A stretch of DNA of 8,554 bases, taken from contig JACRAG010000547.1 of assembly GCA_016213455.1 (NCBI GenBank), positions 1 to 8,554 on the forward strand, read 5' to 3'. The notes under the pieces were generated by a model. That model saw only the letters and a program-made list of their open reading frames with translations, was not told the DNA's origin and ran no database searches. Numbering within the stretch: position 1 is the first letter of the stretch; every line of letters begins with the position of its first letter. The translations under genes and the position numbers were made by a program. The DNA comes from Anaerolineae bacterium. GTDB lineage: Bacteria; Chloroflexota; Anaerolineae; Anaerolineales; Anaerolineaceae. Of the stretch, positions 1-6,447 are shown piece by piece.

Positions 1-1
1 C

Positions 2-340
2 AAACGGGGCGGCGTGTGCCTGGTGACGATTTTGCTTTTGTGCGGATCTACAACTTCGATTGGGAGTGGCGGGTGGTCGTTCTCCCTGCCGTTCATATCT
101 GCAACAAATTCTGTTTCGGCGGTTTTTGCGTGGTTGGGAGCCGGTTTAGCGACCAGGTTTAGCGCTGGCGGAGCGCGTTACCCGTTGACCGTCGCGATCG
201 GCACTGGGTCGAGTGCGGTCGGCGTATTTATTCCTAACGACCCAGCCGGGACGACAACAACAGCGCTGTCCAGTTCCGCCCCGTTCACATGGGCGGCCAC
301 TGATCATTTGCGAATACAAATCGAGTATGGCGTCGCATAA
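2..340 (+). CDS. Phage-type structural protein, C-terminal part (tail fibre-like), partial
   Basis: The frame is open from the first complete codon at position 2 to TAA at 338-340, so the gene starts before the window. A GTG at 14 is available but is probably internal. About 112 residues are visible. They are rich in Gly, Ser, Thr and Ala and alternate small and hydrophobic residues as in beta-strands, with a GSGGWSFSLPF segment, a VGVF segment and an ending with APFTWA then LRIQIEYGVA. From memory this pattern resembles the C-terminal beta-rich domain of phage tail or neck-appendage proteins, in which a GSG-xxxFSLP stretch and a late PFTWA-D-xxx-I stretch recur. That resemblance and the lysozyme gene 13 bases downstream support a phage virion role. 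No catalytic motif or membrane segment is seen. It could be any surface or appendage protein with this fold; the exact role is unknown. Confidence 0.55.
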   Translation, partial: KRGGVCLVTILLLCGSTTSIGSGGWSFSLPFISATNSVSAVFAWLGAGLATRFSAGGARYPLTVAIGTGSSAVGVFIPNDPAGTTTTALSSSAPFTWAATDHLRIQIEYGVA

Positions 341-345
341 AGGAG
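341..345 (+). promoter_or_regulatory. Ribosome binding site that fixes the lysozyme start
   Basis: AGGAG directly follows the upstream stop codon and lies 8 bases before the ATG at 354. It is the only good Shine-Dalgarno site near the frame, so the ATG at 354 is chosen over the longer in-frame opening beginning at 213, which would overlap the upstream gene by more than 100 bases. Confidence 0.8.
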
Positions 346-353
346 AATTTTCG

Positions 354-1601
354 ATGAGCGCTTACAGTTTGGACGAAACGATTACCCAGCAGCAGATCCG
401 GGCGCAGCTGTTGGCGGAGCGCGGCGCGGGCCTGCAGCCACGCGGCAAGGTTCTGGCAGCCCCCACCGCGGCCAACCCCAACGGGTTTTGGGCGACCAGG
501 CCGATCATCATCGACCGGAGCCACTGGGATCCACAAATGGATCACATGGCGTTGAAAGGGCGCGTCTCCGGGCTGATCGGCAAATTGGGCGAGGTGGACG
601 ACCGGCACATGATCAACGGCACCGATTTCGAGGCGTACAAAGACAGCACCTGGCCGGGAACGGTCCAGGGCGCGTATGACATCGATGTGCCGTGCGGCGG
701 CTATCTGTTTTATAACCCCGCTTACTGGCTCAACGCCCAGGTCTCGAAGCAGTACCTGGAAAAGCAGGAGCTGCTTTGGGACGACCCGACCAAACGCATG
801 ATCTGGGCGCGGGCCGTGCTGCGGGAAGACCCGCAGCTGCGGCTGATCGTCGAGCAGATCAAAATCACGCGGCAGGGATACCTGGACAAGCCGGAGATGT
901 TGATCGACCTGCCGAGTCGCGCGGTCAATTTCGTGTCTCTCGATATGGAGCGCTGGTGGCGCTATTACAGCCAGTGGCTGGCGGACAAGAGCACGGCCAA
1001 GCGCATCGACGAGGGCGATTTCAGCTGGATGGATTTCAGCACCGTGCTGATGATGGAACGCATCGCCAAGTTCCAGCGCCTGGGCCTGCTGCCCAGCGGG
1101 GTCAAGTTTGCGCCGGCTACGATCCCGTACACCGGGCTGAATTACGTAAAAAACTACTATCCTAAGTTCGAGGAGCGCATCGTGCGCAACGTCGGCGCTG
1201 GCGAAACGGTCGGACGGAGCTGGATCGCGCATTACTACTACTGGGGCGGGACGCCGGTCAACACCACGATCGAGGGGATCCGCAGCCAGTACCTGGCGAC
1301 GGTGCCGGATGCGTGGCGACCGGCGGCTAAGTTTGGCAGAGTCAGTTTGGTGCAGATCAGCGGCGACTTTTTCAAGATCCCGGAGTTCCGCGACTCCCTG
1401 AACCGGCCTGTGGGCATCGACGTCAATTTGTGGCTGGCGGACCAGGCGGATTTCTTTCGCTGGTGCGGGTATGTGCCGCGGGGCGATCAGCCGGCGGACC
1501 CGGGCGGCGGGGAGACCGGCGGCGGGAGCCAGCCGAGCACGGAGTGGATGGCGGCGATCGAGACGAGGATCGCCGAGCTGGAGCGGTGGCGGAAGAGTTG
1601 A
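354..1601 (+). CDS. Glycoside hydrolase family 25-like lysozyme (probable phage endolysin)
   Basis: A protein of 415 residues, probably a muramidase that cleaves the peptidoglycan glycan strand. The GH25 fold is suggested by three landmarks in order: an N-terminal strand ending in Asp at IIIDRSHWD (residues 51-59), a strand with the Asp-x-Glu catalytic pattern at FVSLDMERWW (193-202, D197 and E199), and a late strand with LVQISGD (332-338) leading to GIDVNLW (354-360), which matches the family's usual ending. A GGYLFY segment (115-120) corresponds to the YhFf strand. GH25 domains are usually about 200 residues. Here the DxE pair comes about 140 residues after the first Asp because of a helical insert around 125-190. 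A Gly/Pro-rich linker (about 380-395) precedes a short predicted helix (397-413), possibly for oligomerisation. There is no signal peptide, so release would need a holin, none of which is visible. The domain call rests on motifs, not on a search. Confidence 0.65.
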   Translation: MSAYSLDETITQQQIRAQLLAERGAGLQPRGKVLAAPTAANPNGFWATRPIIIDRSHWDPQMDHMALKGRVSGLIGKLGEVDDRHMINGTDFEAYKDSTWPGTVQGAYDIDVPCGGYLFYNPAYWLNAQVSKQYLEKQELLWDDPTKRMIWARAVLREDPQLRLIVEQIKITRQGYLDKPEMLIDLPSRAVNFVSLDMERWWRYYSQWLADKSTAKRIDEGDFSWMDFSTVLMMERIAKFQRLGLLPSGVKFAPATIPYTGLNYVKNYYPKFEERIVRNVGAGETVGRSWIAHYYYWGGTPVNTTIEGIRSQYLATVPDAWRPAAKFGRVSLVQISGDFFKIPEFRDSLNRPVGIDVNLWLADQADFFRWCGYVPRGDQPADPGGGETGGGSQPSTEWMAAIETRIAELERWRKS

Positions 1602-1603
1602 AA

Positions 1604-1632
1604 AAAAAGTCCCGGTCAGTCCGGGACTTTTT
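1604..1632 (+). terminator. Rho-independent terminator after the lysozyme gene (bidirectional)
   Basis: A perfect 12-bp inverted repeat, AAAAAGTCCCGG with CCGGGACTTTTT, surrounds a 5-base loop. It begins 2 bases after the lysozyme stop codon. The T-run on the right serves + strand transcription. The A-run on the left (1601-1608) would give a T-tract for - strand transcription, so the element can work in both directions. Confidence 0.9.
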
Positions 1633-1642
1633 GATTTAAACG

Positions 1643-1668
1643 AAAAAGCCGCCCAGGGGAGGCGGCTT
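1643..1668 (-). terminator. Rho-independent terminator for - strand transcription (tRNA-Pro or proBA)
   Basis: An 8-bp stem, AAGCCGCC (1646-1653) with GGCGGCTT (1661-1668), encloses a 7-base loop. Read on the - strand it is followed by five T residues (1643-1647). It is the first convincing terminator downstream of gltA-proB-proA and the tRNA gene, so it probably ends that transcription unit. Confidence 0.8.
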
Positions 1669-1731
1669 GACGCGCGTGATACACTTAAAGCAGAACCTTA
1701 ACGAAATCGTCAATCTCACGCTGATGCGTCA
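1668..1731. repeat. Interrupted inverted repeat between the terminators and tRNA-Pro
   Basis: TGACGC then GCGTGA (1668-1679) is complementary to TCACGC (1716-1721) and GCGTCA (1726-1731), with a 4-base bulge (1722-1725) and a 36-base interior. It could be a recombinase arm site, a remnant RNA structure or chance. Its position between the phage genes and the tRNA is what makes it worth recording. Confidence 0.3.
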
Positions 1732-1744
1732 TATGGTCAAAAAG

Positions 1745-1819
1745 TCGGGGCGGGCGGATTTGAACCGCCGACCTCTCGGACCCGAACCGAGCACTCTATC
1801 CGGACTGAGCCACGCCCCG
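1745..1819 (-). tRNA. tRNA-Pro, anticodon CGG
   Basis: A complete 75-base cloverleaf can be folded on the - strand. The acceptor stem is CGGGGCG with CGCCCCG plus discriminator A. The D stem is GCTC with GAGT, and its loop contains GG. The anticodon stem is CTCGG with CCGAG around loop TTCGGGT, giving anticodon CGG, which reads proline codon CCG, with G at position 37. The variable loop is AGGTC. The T stem is GGCGG with CCGCC around TTCAAAT. C at position 1 and a C1-G72 pair are typical of bacterial tRNA-Pro. The 3' CCA is not encoded: the next bases are CTT, so CCA must be added enzymatically. A run of five T residues follows one base after the discriminator. The gene lies 42 bases downstream of proA, with its 3' end facing the phage region. 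Confidence 0.95.
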
Positions 1820-1829
1820 AACGAACCGA

Positions 1830-1858
1830 ATTTTACCTCACAATCCCCAACCCGGCAA
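1830..1858 (-). promoter_or_regulatory. Promoter of tRNA-Pro
   Basis: On the - strand, TTGCCG (1853-1858) and TAAAAT (1830-1835) are separated by 17 bases, a good sigma70-type match. The expected start point would be about 3 bases before the mature tRNA 5' end. It sits just after the proA stop codon, so the tRNA can be made independently of the operon. Confidence 0.65.
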
Positions 1859-1861
1859 GGG

Positions 1862-3127
1862 CTAACCTGCCCTGGCGAGGTAATCTCCTTCAAGTACCCA
1901 TTTATAGGTGCACAACTCACGCAAACCCATTGGACCACGCGCATGCATGCGCTGTGTGCTCACCGCCACCTCTGCGCCCAGTCCCAATTGCGCGCCGTCG
2001 GTAAAGCGCGTGGACGCATTCACATAAACCGCAGCTGAGTCAACCTCGCGCACAAACCGGTCAGCATTCGCTTTGGTTTCAGTCATAATACCGTCAGAGT
2101 GGTGGGTGCTGTGCTGGCTGATGTGTGAAATGGCTTCGTCCAAACCGCTGACCACCTTGATCCCCAGCACCAGGCTCAACCACTCCGTATCAAAATCATC
2201 AGGTCCGGCAGGCTGCGCCATCTCCGGCGCAACGCCGTTGAACACTGCCAGCGCACGTTCCTCCAGGCGGAAGCGCACACCATCCGCTGACAGCGCTTCC
2301 ACCACCTGCGGGATAAACTGGCGCGCTACCGCTTCATGCACCAGCAGCGTATCCAGCGCGTTGCATACCGAAGGCCGCTGCACCTTGGCGTTGCGGATCA
2401 CCGGGATGGAAGCTTCCAGGCGTGCAGATTCGTCCACATACAGGTGGCAAATGCCAATTCCCCCCGTGATGACCGGTATGCGGCTGTTCTCACGACAGAA
2501 TTGGTGCAGACCGGCGCCGCCGCGCGGGATCACCAAGTCGATCGCATCATCCATCTTCAACAATTCCAGCACTAATGCCCGATCGCTGTCCGCGATGAAT
2601 TGCACACAATTCCCCGGAAAACCGGCAGACTCCAATCCGGTTTGAATAGCTTGAGCCAGGATGGTGTTGGTCTGCAGCGTTTCTTTTCCGCCGCGCAGAA
2701 TGACGCTGCTGCCGGCTTTGATCCCGATCCCGGCGGTGTCCACGGTCACGTTAGGGCGCGCCTCATAGATCACCGCCATCACCCCCATCGGCACACGCAC
2801 CTTGCGAAAGTGCAGCCCGGTCGTCAGGTCACCTTCTTCAACCACCTCACCAACCGGATCAGGCAATCCTGCCACCTGGCGCAAATCGTTCACCACGCCA
2901 GCCAGGCGCTTTTCATTCAACATCAGCCGGTCCACCAGCGCGTCAGAAAGTCCGGCAGCGCGTGCCGCCTCCACATCCTTTTGATTGGCAGCCAGAACCG
3001 GTCCCGCATCCGCCAGAATGGCATCCCCAGCCGCCTGCAGCGCTTTCGATTTTAGCGCAGCGTCGGCAGTGGCCAGAAATTGGGCTGCGGTTCTGGCGCG
3101 CTTTGTCATGGCAATCAGATCGATCAT
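1862..3127 (-). CDS. proA: Glutamate-5-semialdehyde dehydrogenase (gamma-glutamyl phosphate reductase)
   Basis: A cytoplasmic enzyme of 421 residues, the usual length for the family. It uses NADPH to reduce gamma-glutamyl phosphate to glutamate-5-semialdehyde, the second step of proline synthesis from glutamate. It has the aldehyde dehydrogenase-type fold. The nucleotide-binding part includes YEARPNVTVD (121-130) and LRGGKE (144-149). The IPRGGAGL stretch is at 200-207. The catalytic cysteine is Cys255 in QRPSVCNALDT. The family signature LDEAISHISQHSTHHSDGI is at 329-347, and the C-terminal block includes NASTRFTDGAQLGLGAE (370-386) and ARGPMGL (396-402). The ATG at 3125-3127 starts one base after the proB stop and has a GAGGTGAG Shine-Dalgarno sequence inside the end of proB, so ProB and ProA are translationally linked, as expected for enzymes passing on a labile acyl phosphate. 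No terminator separates it from the tRNA gene. The gene appears intact. Confidence 0.97.
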   Translation of the reverse strand: MIDLIAMTKRARTAAQFLATADAALKSKALQAAGDAILADAGPVLAANQKDVEAARAAGLSDALVDRLMLNEKRLAGVVNDLRQVAGLPDPVGEVVEEGDLTTGLHFRKVRVPMGVMAVIYEARPNVTVDTAGIGIKAGSSVILRGGKETLQTNTILAQAIQTGLESAGFPGNCVQFIADSDRALVLELLKMDDAIDLVIPRGGAGLHQFCRENSRIPVITGGIGICHLYVDESARLEASIPVIRNAKVQRPSVCNALDTLLVHEAVARQFIPQVVEALSADGVRFRLEERALAVFNGVAPEMAQPAGPDDFDTEWLSLVLGIKVVSGLDEAISHISQHSTHHSDGIMTETKANADRFVREVDSAAVYVNASTRFTDGAQLGLGAEVAVSTQRMHARGPMGLRELCTYKWVLEGDYLARAG

Positions 3128-3128
3128 C

Positions 3129-4241
3129 TCACCTCACCAATACCATCGCATTGCGGTGGATCACTTCTTCACCGAAGGAATACCCCAACAGCGCGTCAAT
3201 CTCGTTGGATTTCCGCCCGCGCAGCAGTTCCACTTCCTTGCTGGAATAATTGCTCTGGCCAATCGCCAGGGTTTTCTTGTCAGAATTCAACACACGAATG
3301 GTGTCGCCGCGGTCAAAGTCACCTTCCACGCCCGTCACCCCCACCGCCAGCAGGCTTGATCCACGCACCAGGGCGCGTGCCGCCCCACCGTCCACCACAA
3401 CACAGCCGCCTGACCGCTCGCCTGCCAGTAGAAAGCGCTTGCGGCTTTCCAGGCGGTTATCCACCGGCATAAATCTCGTCCCCACATGCTCTCCGCCGGC
3501 TATGCGCAACAGAACGTCCGGCTGATCCCCCCGCGCGATGAATACCTGGATCCCCGACTTCCTGGCGATGTCTGCCGCGTGCACTTTGGTCGCCATGCCG
3601 CCGGTTCCCAAACCGCTCTGGCTGTCTCCGGCGCCGGCTTCCACATTCTCCGCGGATTCCTCCGCTTGAACCTCACGAATCAACCGGGCCTGCGGATCTG
3701 TCCGGGGATCGCCTGTATATAGACCTTCCTGATCTGTCAGCAGCACCAAAATATCGGCTTCCACCAGCCCGGCCACATGCGCAGACAAATTATCGTTATC
3801 GCCAAAGCGGATTTCTTCCGTAGCCAGCGTATCATTTTCATTGACGATCGGGATCACGCCATTGGTCAACAGCGCCTGGAATGTGTTGCGCGCGTTCAAA
3901 TAGCGTCGTCGATCGGTCAAATCGGCGCGGGTAAGCAAAACCTGTGCCACCCGCTGGTTGTAGATGGAAAAATAGTCGGCATACCGCGCCATCAGTGCCG
4001 GTTGACCGACGGCTGCCAGCATTTGTTTCTTCGGGATATGCCGGGGCAGTTCAGGGAAATCCAAAACTTCCCGGCCTGCTGCAATTGCGCCCGAAGAGAC
4101 CAGGATTACTTCCCAGCCCGAATCATGAACCTGCGAAACCTGGCGAACCAGGTCCACCAGTCGCGGTGCAGAGATATTGCGGGAACCTCCCGTTAGCGTG
4201 GAAGTTCCCAGCTTGACAACCAAACGTTGTTTAACCGCCAT
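3129..4241 (-). CDS. proB: Glutamate 5-kinase with C-terminal PUA domain
   Basis: A protein of 370 residues that phosphorylates the gamma-carboxylate of glutamate with ATP, the first and normally proline-inhibited step of proline synthesis. The amino-acid kinase domain fills roughly residues 5-255: VVKLGTS (8-14, phosphate binding), SSGAI (49-53), NEND (134-137) and FGDND (146-150) for glutamate, TDQEGLYTGDPR (169-180), and GTGGMATK (212-219) for ATP. Residues about 275-350 fit the PUA domain found in the long (E. coli-like) form of the enzyme, so it is full length. The ATG at 4239-4241 starts 5 bases after the citrate synthase stop, with only a weak Shine-Dalgarno sequence, which suggests translational coupling. 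Co-transcription with proA, one base downstream, is near certain. Confidence 0.97.
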   Translation of the reverse strand: MAVKQRLVVKLGTSTLTGGSRNISAPRLVDLVRQVSQVHDSGWEVILVSSGAIAAGREVLDFPELPRHIPKKQMLAAVGQPALMARYADYFSIYNQRVAQVLLTRADLTDRRRYLNARNTFQALLTNGVIPIVNENDTLATEEIRFGDNDNLSAHVAGLVEADILVLLTDQEGLYTGDPRTDPQARLIREVQAEESAENVEAGAGDSQSGLGTGGMATKVHAADIARKSGIQVFIARGDQPDVLLRIAGGEHVGTRFMPVDNRLESRKRFLLAGERSGGCVVVDGGAARALVRGSSLLAVGVTGVEGDFDRGDTIRVLNSDKKTLAIGQSNYSSKEVELLRGRKSNEIDALLGYSFGEEVIHRNAMVLVR

Positions 4242-4246
4242 AGCCG

Positions 4247-5608
4247 TTAATCGTCACCGGAGGAACGCACAACAGGCACGGGCTGGGCTTTGGCAGTTAG
4301 CTCTTCCAGCATCGGCGTAGTCAGGCTCTTGGGCCGTTCAATCGGCTTGCCAAGGGCGCGCGCCCAAACGATATGGGCGCACAATCCGAGGATCCGGCTG
4401 ACACCGAACATAACCGTATAGAAATCAAATTGCTTGACGCCATAATGATATTGCAGTGCACCATTGATCGCATCCACATTCGGCCAGGGGTTTTTCACTT
4501 TCCCGGTTTGCGCCAGAATGGAAGGCAGGCTTTCATAAACAAGGCGCACCAATTGGAAAATTGGATCTTCGGGGAGATATTTCTTGGCAAACTCAAATTG
4601 GACGCTAAAGCGCGGGTCTGTGGTTCGCAGCACCGCGTGACCATAGCCCGGGATCACTTTCCCAGCAGAGACCTGTTGGGTCAAATAAGCGCGCAGTTCT
4701 TCGCGCGATGGCAGCTTTGATCCGAAATGTTCAAACACACTCAGCAGCCAGCGCAGGCATTCCTGGTTGGCCAAACCGTGGAGAGGACCAGCCAGCCCGT
4801 TCATGCCAGCGGCGCAGGAATAATAGACGTCCGATAATGCGGAAGACACCAGGTGAGCGGTGTGCGCACTGACATTGCCGCCTTCATGGTCCGAGTGGAT
4901 CACAAAAAACAATCGCGCCAGGTCATGGTAGCGCAAATCGTCGCCTTTACCGATCATCGTGGCAAAATTCGCACCCCAATCCAGGTCAGGCCGGTAGGGG
5001 ATGATCTCTGCGTTGCGGTACTTCAAGTTGTAGATATACGAAGCGATGCCTGGCAGTTTTGCCAGCAGGTTCATGCTGTCTTCCAGGTTATAGATCCAGT
5101 AATCGCTCTTCGGCAGACCATCGTCCGCGTACATACGCTCCGCATAACGCGCGGCGAACTGGCTGTAAGGTTGAAGCGCCAAAATCGCCGCAGAGAACAT
5201 CGTCATCGGGTGGGTATCTTTGGGAAAACTGCGGATGGTGTCATAGATATGGGCTGGAATTTCGCTGCGCCGGCACCATTCCCGTTCAACTTCCAGCGCC
5301 TCTTCCTCTGTTGGCAGCGTGTCGCACATTAACAGGTAAAACAACGCGCCAGCCATCGGGAATTCTGCGCCCCGGACGCGGGGCAGGTAATCCACCAGTT
5401 CGGGAATGGTGTAGCTGCGCAGGCGGATGCCTTCCAATGGATCAACATACGAAATATCACTGACCTGGATCTGGACACCGCGAATGCCGCCGTAAATCTG
5501 TTCAACGGTGACTTCTCCCACCTTCAGTGCGCCATATTGCTTGCGTAGGCGGGCAACTCTCTCACGCCACGCCGGTAGTTGTACTGCGATCCGGTCATAA
5601 ATATTCAT
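4247..5608 (-). CDS. gltA: Citrate synthase, eukaryotic (mitochondrial-like) type
   Basis: A protein of 453 residues that condenses oxaloacetate and acetyl-CoA to citrate, the entry step of the TCA cycle and of 2-oxoglutarate and glutamate synthesis. Catalytic residues are present in contexts close to pig mitochondrial citrate synthase: SDHEGGN (239-245), GLAGPLHGLANQE (271-283, H277, like His274), PGYGHAVLR (320-328, H324, like His320), NPWPNVD (373-379, D379, like Asp375), and substrate arginines R333, R405 and R425 (like Arg329, Arg401 and Arg421). Long identical-looking blocks such as NVSAHTAHLV and ERPKS place it with the mitochondrial-type enzymes rather than the common E. coli GltA type. 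It has no mitochondrial targeting sequence. A short unconserved tail (about 437-453) follows. The ATG at 5606-5608 has a GGAGGT site 7 bases upstream. It lies 58 bases after the IclR gene and 5 bases before proB. The symbol gltA is used for function; the assignment does not imply the E. coli subfamily. Confidence 0.95.
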   Translation of the reverse strand: MNIYDRIAVQLPAWRERVARLRKQYGALKVGEVTVEQIYGGIRGVQIQVSDISYVDPLEGIRLRSYTIPELVDYLPRVRGAEFPMAGALFYLLMCDTLPTEEEALEVEREWCRRSEIPAHIYDTIRSFPKDTHPMTMFSAAILALQPYSQFAARYAERMYADDGLPKSDYWIYNLEDSMNLLAKLPGIASYIYNLKYRNAEIIPYRPDLDWGANFATMIGKGDDLRYHDLARLFFVIHSDHEGGNVSAHTAHLVSSALSDVYYSCAAGMNGLAGPLHGLANQECLRWLLSVFEHFGSKLPSREELRAYLTQQVSAGKVIPGYGHAVLRTTDPRFSVQFEFAKKYLPEDPIFQLVRLVYESLPSILAQTGKVKNPWPNVDAINGALQYHYGVKQFDFYTVMFGVSRILGLCAHIVWARALGKPIERPKSLTTPMLEELTAKAQPVPVVRSSGDD

Positions 5609-5615
5609 TCAGCAT

Positions 5616-5621
5616 ACCTCC
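5616..5621 (-). promoter_or_regulatory. Strong ribosome binding site for citrate synthase
   Basis: GGAGGT on the - strand lies 7 bases before the ATG at 5608. It is the best Shine-Dalgarno match in the - strand operon and implies efficient citrate synthase translation. I see no terminator or convincing promoter in the 58-base gap from the IclR gene. Confidence 0.8.
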
Positions 5622-5666
5622 GCTTCAGCGTCATAACCATTCCGATGATTAGGTCTTATCTCGATG

Positions 5667-6431
5667 TTAACTGACGAAACCCAAACTGCGCGATACCTGC
5701 GCTGCCGCCTCGACCAGGCAACGGGCATGATTTTCCATCACTTGCGGCTCAAAACGCTGGCTCGGACCACTGATGGCCAACGCAGCCACAATTTCTCCAC
5801 CCCGATCGAAGATCGGAGCCGCCACACCGGATGCCTCCAGAATCCACTCGCCGGTACTGATAGCATACCCATTTTGGCGGATCATTTCCAGTTCTTTCCT
5901 CAATTTTATGGGATCCACGATGGTTTTGGAGGTCAACGGCGCCAGGTCACCACGGTTGAGGATCTCGTTTTGCTGTTTTTCCGGCAGATAAGCCAGCAGC
6001 ACCTTTCCAGCCGAGCCGGCATGCAGCGGCAAATGCAACCCGACCCGCGGCGCGACAAACCGTAGGTTTTGTGTGCTTTCCAGGCGTTCTATGCACACCC
6101 GCTCATTCCCATCCAGCAGGTAAAGGCTGATCGTTTCCTGGGTCTTTCGATGCAGATCCTGCATCAAAGGATAAGCCACATTGCGAATATCAGAATGGAA
6201 CAAATAGGTGCCAGCCCAGGTCAACACACGCGGTCCCAGGCGGTAGTTTCGGTTGGTCGGGTCCTGGCTGAGCAGTCCTAATTCTCGCATGGACAGCATC
6301 AAACGCCCGGTAGCGCTGGTGGAAAGCGCCACCTGGCGCGCCACTTCCCGCACGCCCATTTCCGCTTTATCACGGGTGAAGCATTCCAAAATCTTCACCG
6401 CCTTTTCCAGCGTCTGCACCTTTTCGGTCAT
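5667..6431 (-). CDS. IclR-family transcriptional regulator
   Basis: A DNA-binding protein of 254 residues from the chosen start. An N-terminal winged helix-turn-helix spans about 5-66, with the helix-turn-helix around GVREVARQVALSTSATGRLM (26-45) and the wing at NRNYRLGP (60-67). The IclR effector-binding domain covers about 81-250, with LPLHAGSAGKVLLAYLP (134-150) and the SGVAAPIFDRGGEIVAALAISGP region (201-223). IclR proteins bind small metabolites, often organic acids, and either repress or activate neighbouring genes. The ligand cannot be read from sequence. The ATG at 6429-6431 is preferred over a GTG at 6438-6440 because AGGTG (6438-6442) gives a Shine-Dalgarno site with 6-base spacing for the ATG, and the GTG would lie inside it. 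The gene is first in a probable transcription unit with citrate synthase, proB and proA, and a candidate operator sits in its leader, suggesting autoregulation and control of the operon. Confidence 0.92.
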   Translation of the reverse strand: MTEKVQTLEKAVKILECFTRDKAEMGVREVARQVALSTSATGRLMLSMRELGLLSQDPTNRNYRLGPRVLTWAGTYLFHSDIRNVAYPLMQDLHRKTQETISLYLLDGNERVCIERLESTQNLRFVAPRVGLHLPLHAGSAGKVLLAYLPEKQQNEILNRGDLAPLTSKTIVDPIKLRKELEMIRQNGYAISTGEWILEASGVAAPIFDRGGEIVAALAISGPSQRFEPQVMENHARCLVEAAAQVSRSLGFVS

Positions 6432-6447
6432 AGCCGGCACCTGTTTT

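Larger units (their letters stand above)
1..1740 (+). mobile_element. End of a prophage-like region (partial, extends left of the window)
   Basis: Two adjacent + strand genes, a tail-type structural protein and a GH25-like lysozyme, form a typical end of a phage late module. They are closed by a strong terminator and lie beside the 3' end of a tRNA gene, a common phage integration site. Everything to the right is on the other strand and is housekeeping metabolism, so the boundary probably lies between about 1633 and the tRNA. The right limit given is approximate. No integrase, portal, terminase or capsid gene is visible, so this could also be a phage remnant or a domesticated tail cluster. 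The left end is outside the window. Confidence 0.5.

Noticed and set aside
213..353. Upstream in-frame extension of the lysozyme gene
   Set aside because: It would overlap the end of the structural-protein gene, its translation is low in complexity and unlike a protein N-terminus, and AGGAG at 341-345 fits the ATG at 354.
285..1232. Long open frame of 315 codons on the - strand opposite the lysozyme gene
   Set aside because: It lies wholly within the lysozyme region in antisense, is rich in Arg, His, Asp and Gln as expected for the complement of a GC-rich gene, has no recognisable domain or good ribosome site, and the + strand frame carries clear GH25 motifs.
1742..1745. Encoded 3' CCA for tRNA-Pro
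   Set aside because: The bases after the discriminator A read CTT on the - strand, so CCA is not encoded. This is common in bacteria and does not make the gene a pseudogene.
1859..1872. Small hairpin (GGGC, 6-base loop, GCCC) at the end of proA, considered as a terminator
   Set aside because: The stem is only 4 bp with no T-tract in the - strand direction, and it overlaps the proA stop. It is unlikely to stop transcription before the tRNA.
2073..2645. Open frame of 190 codons on the + strand opposite proA
   Set aside because: Antisense to a certain gene, Ser/Thr/Arg-rich with no domain, and no promoter or ribosome site. The same holds for + strand frames opposite proB, citrate synthase, IclR and the ABC genes (for example 3777-4196, 4853-5332, 5664-6065, 6983-7336, 7628-8179).
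6432..6440. GTG start at 6438-6440 for the IclR gene, three codons longer
   Set aside because: The GTG overlaps the only Shine-Dalgarno match (AGGTG, 6438-6442), which is well spaced for the ATG at 6431, and no site lies upstream of the GTG.
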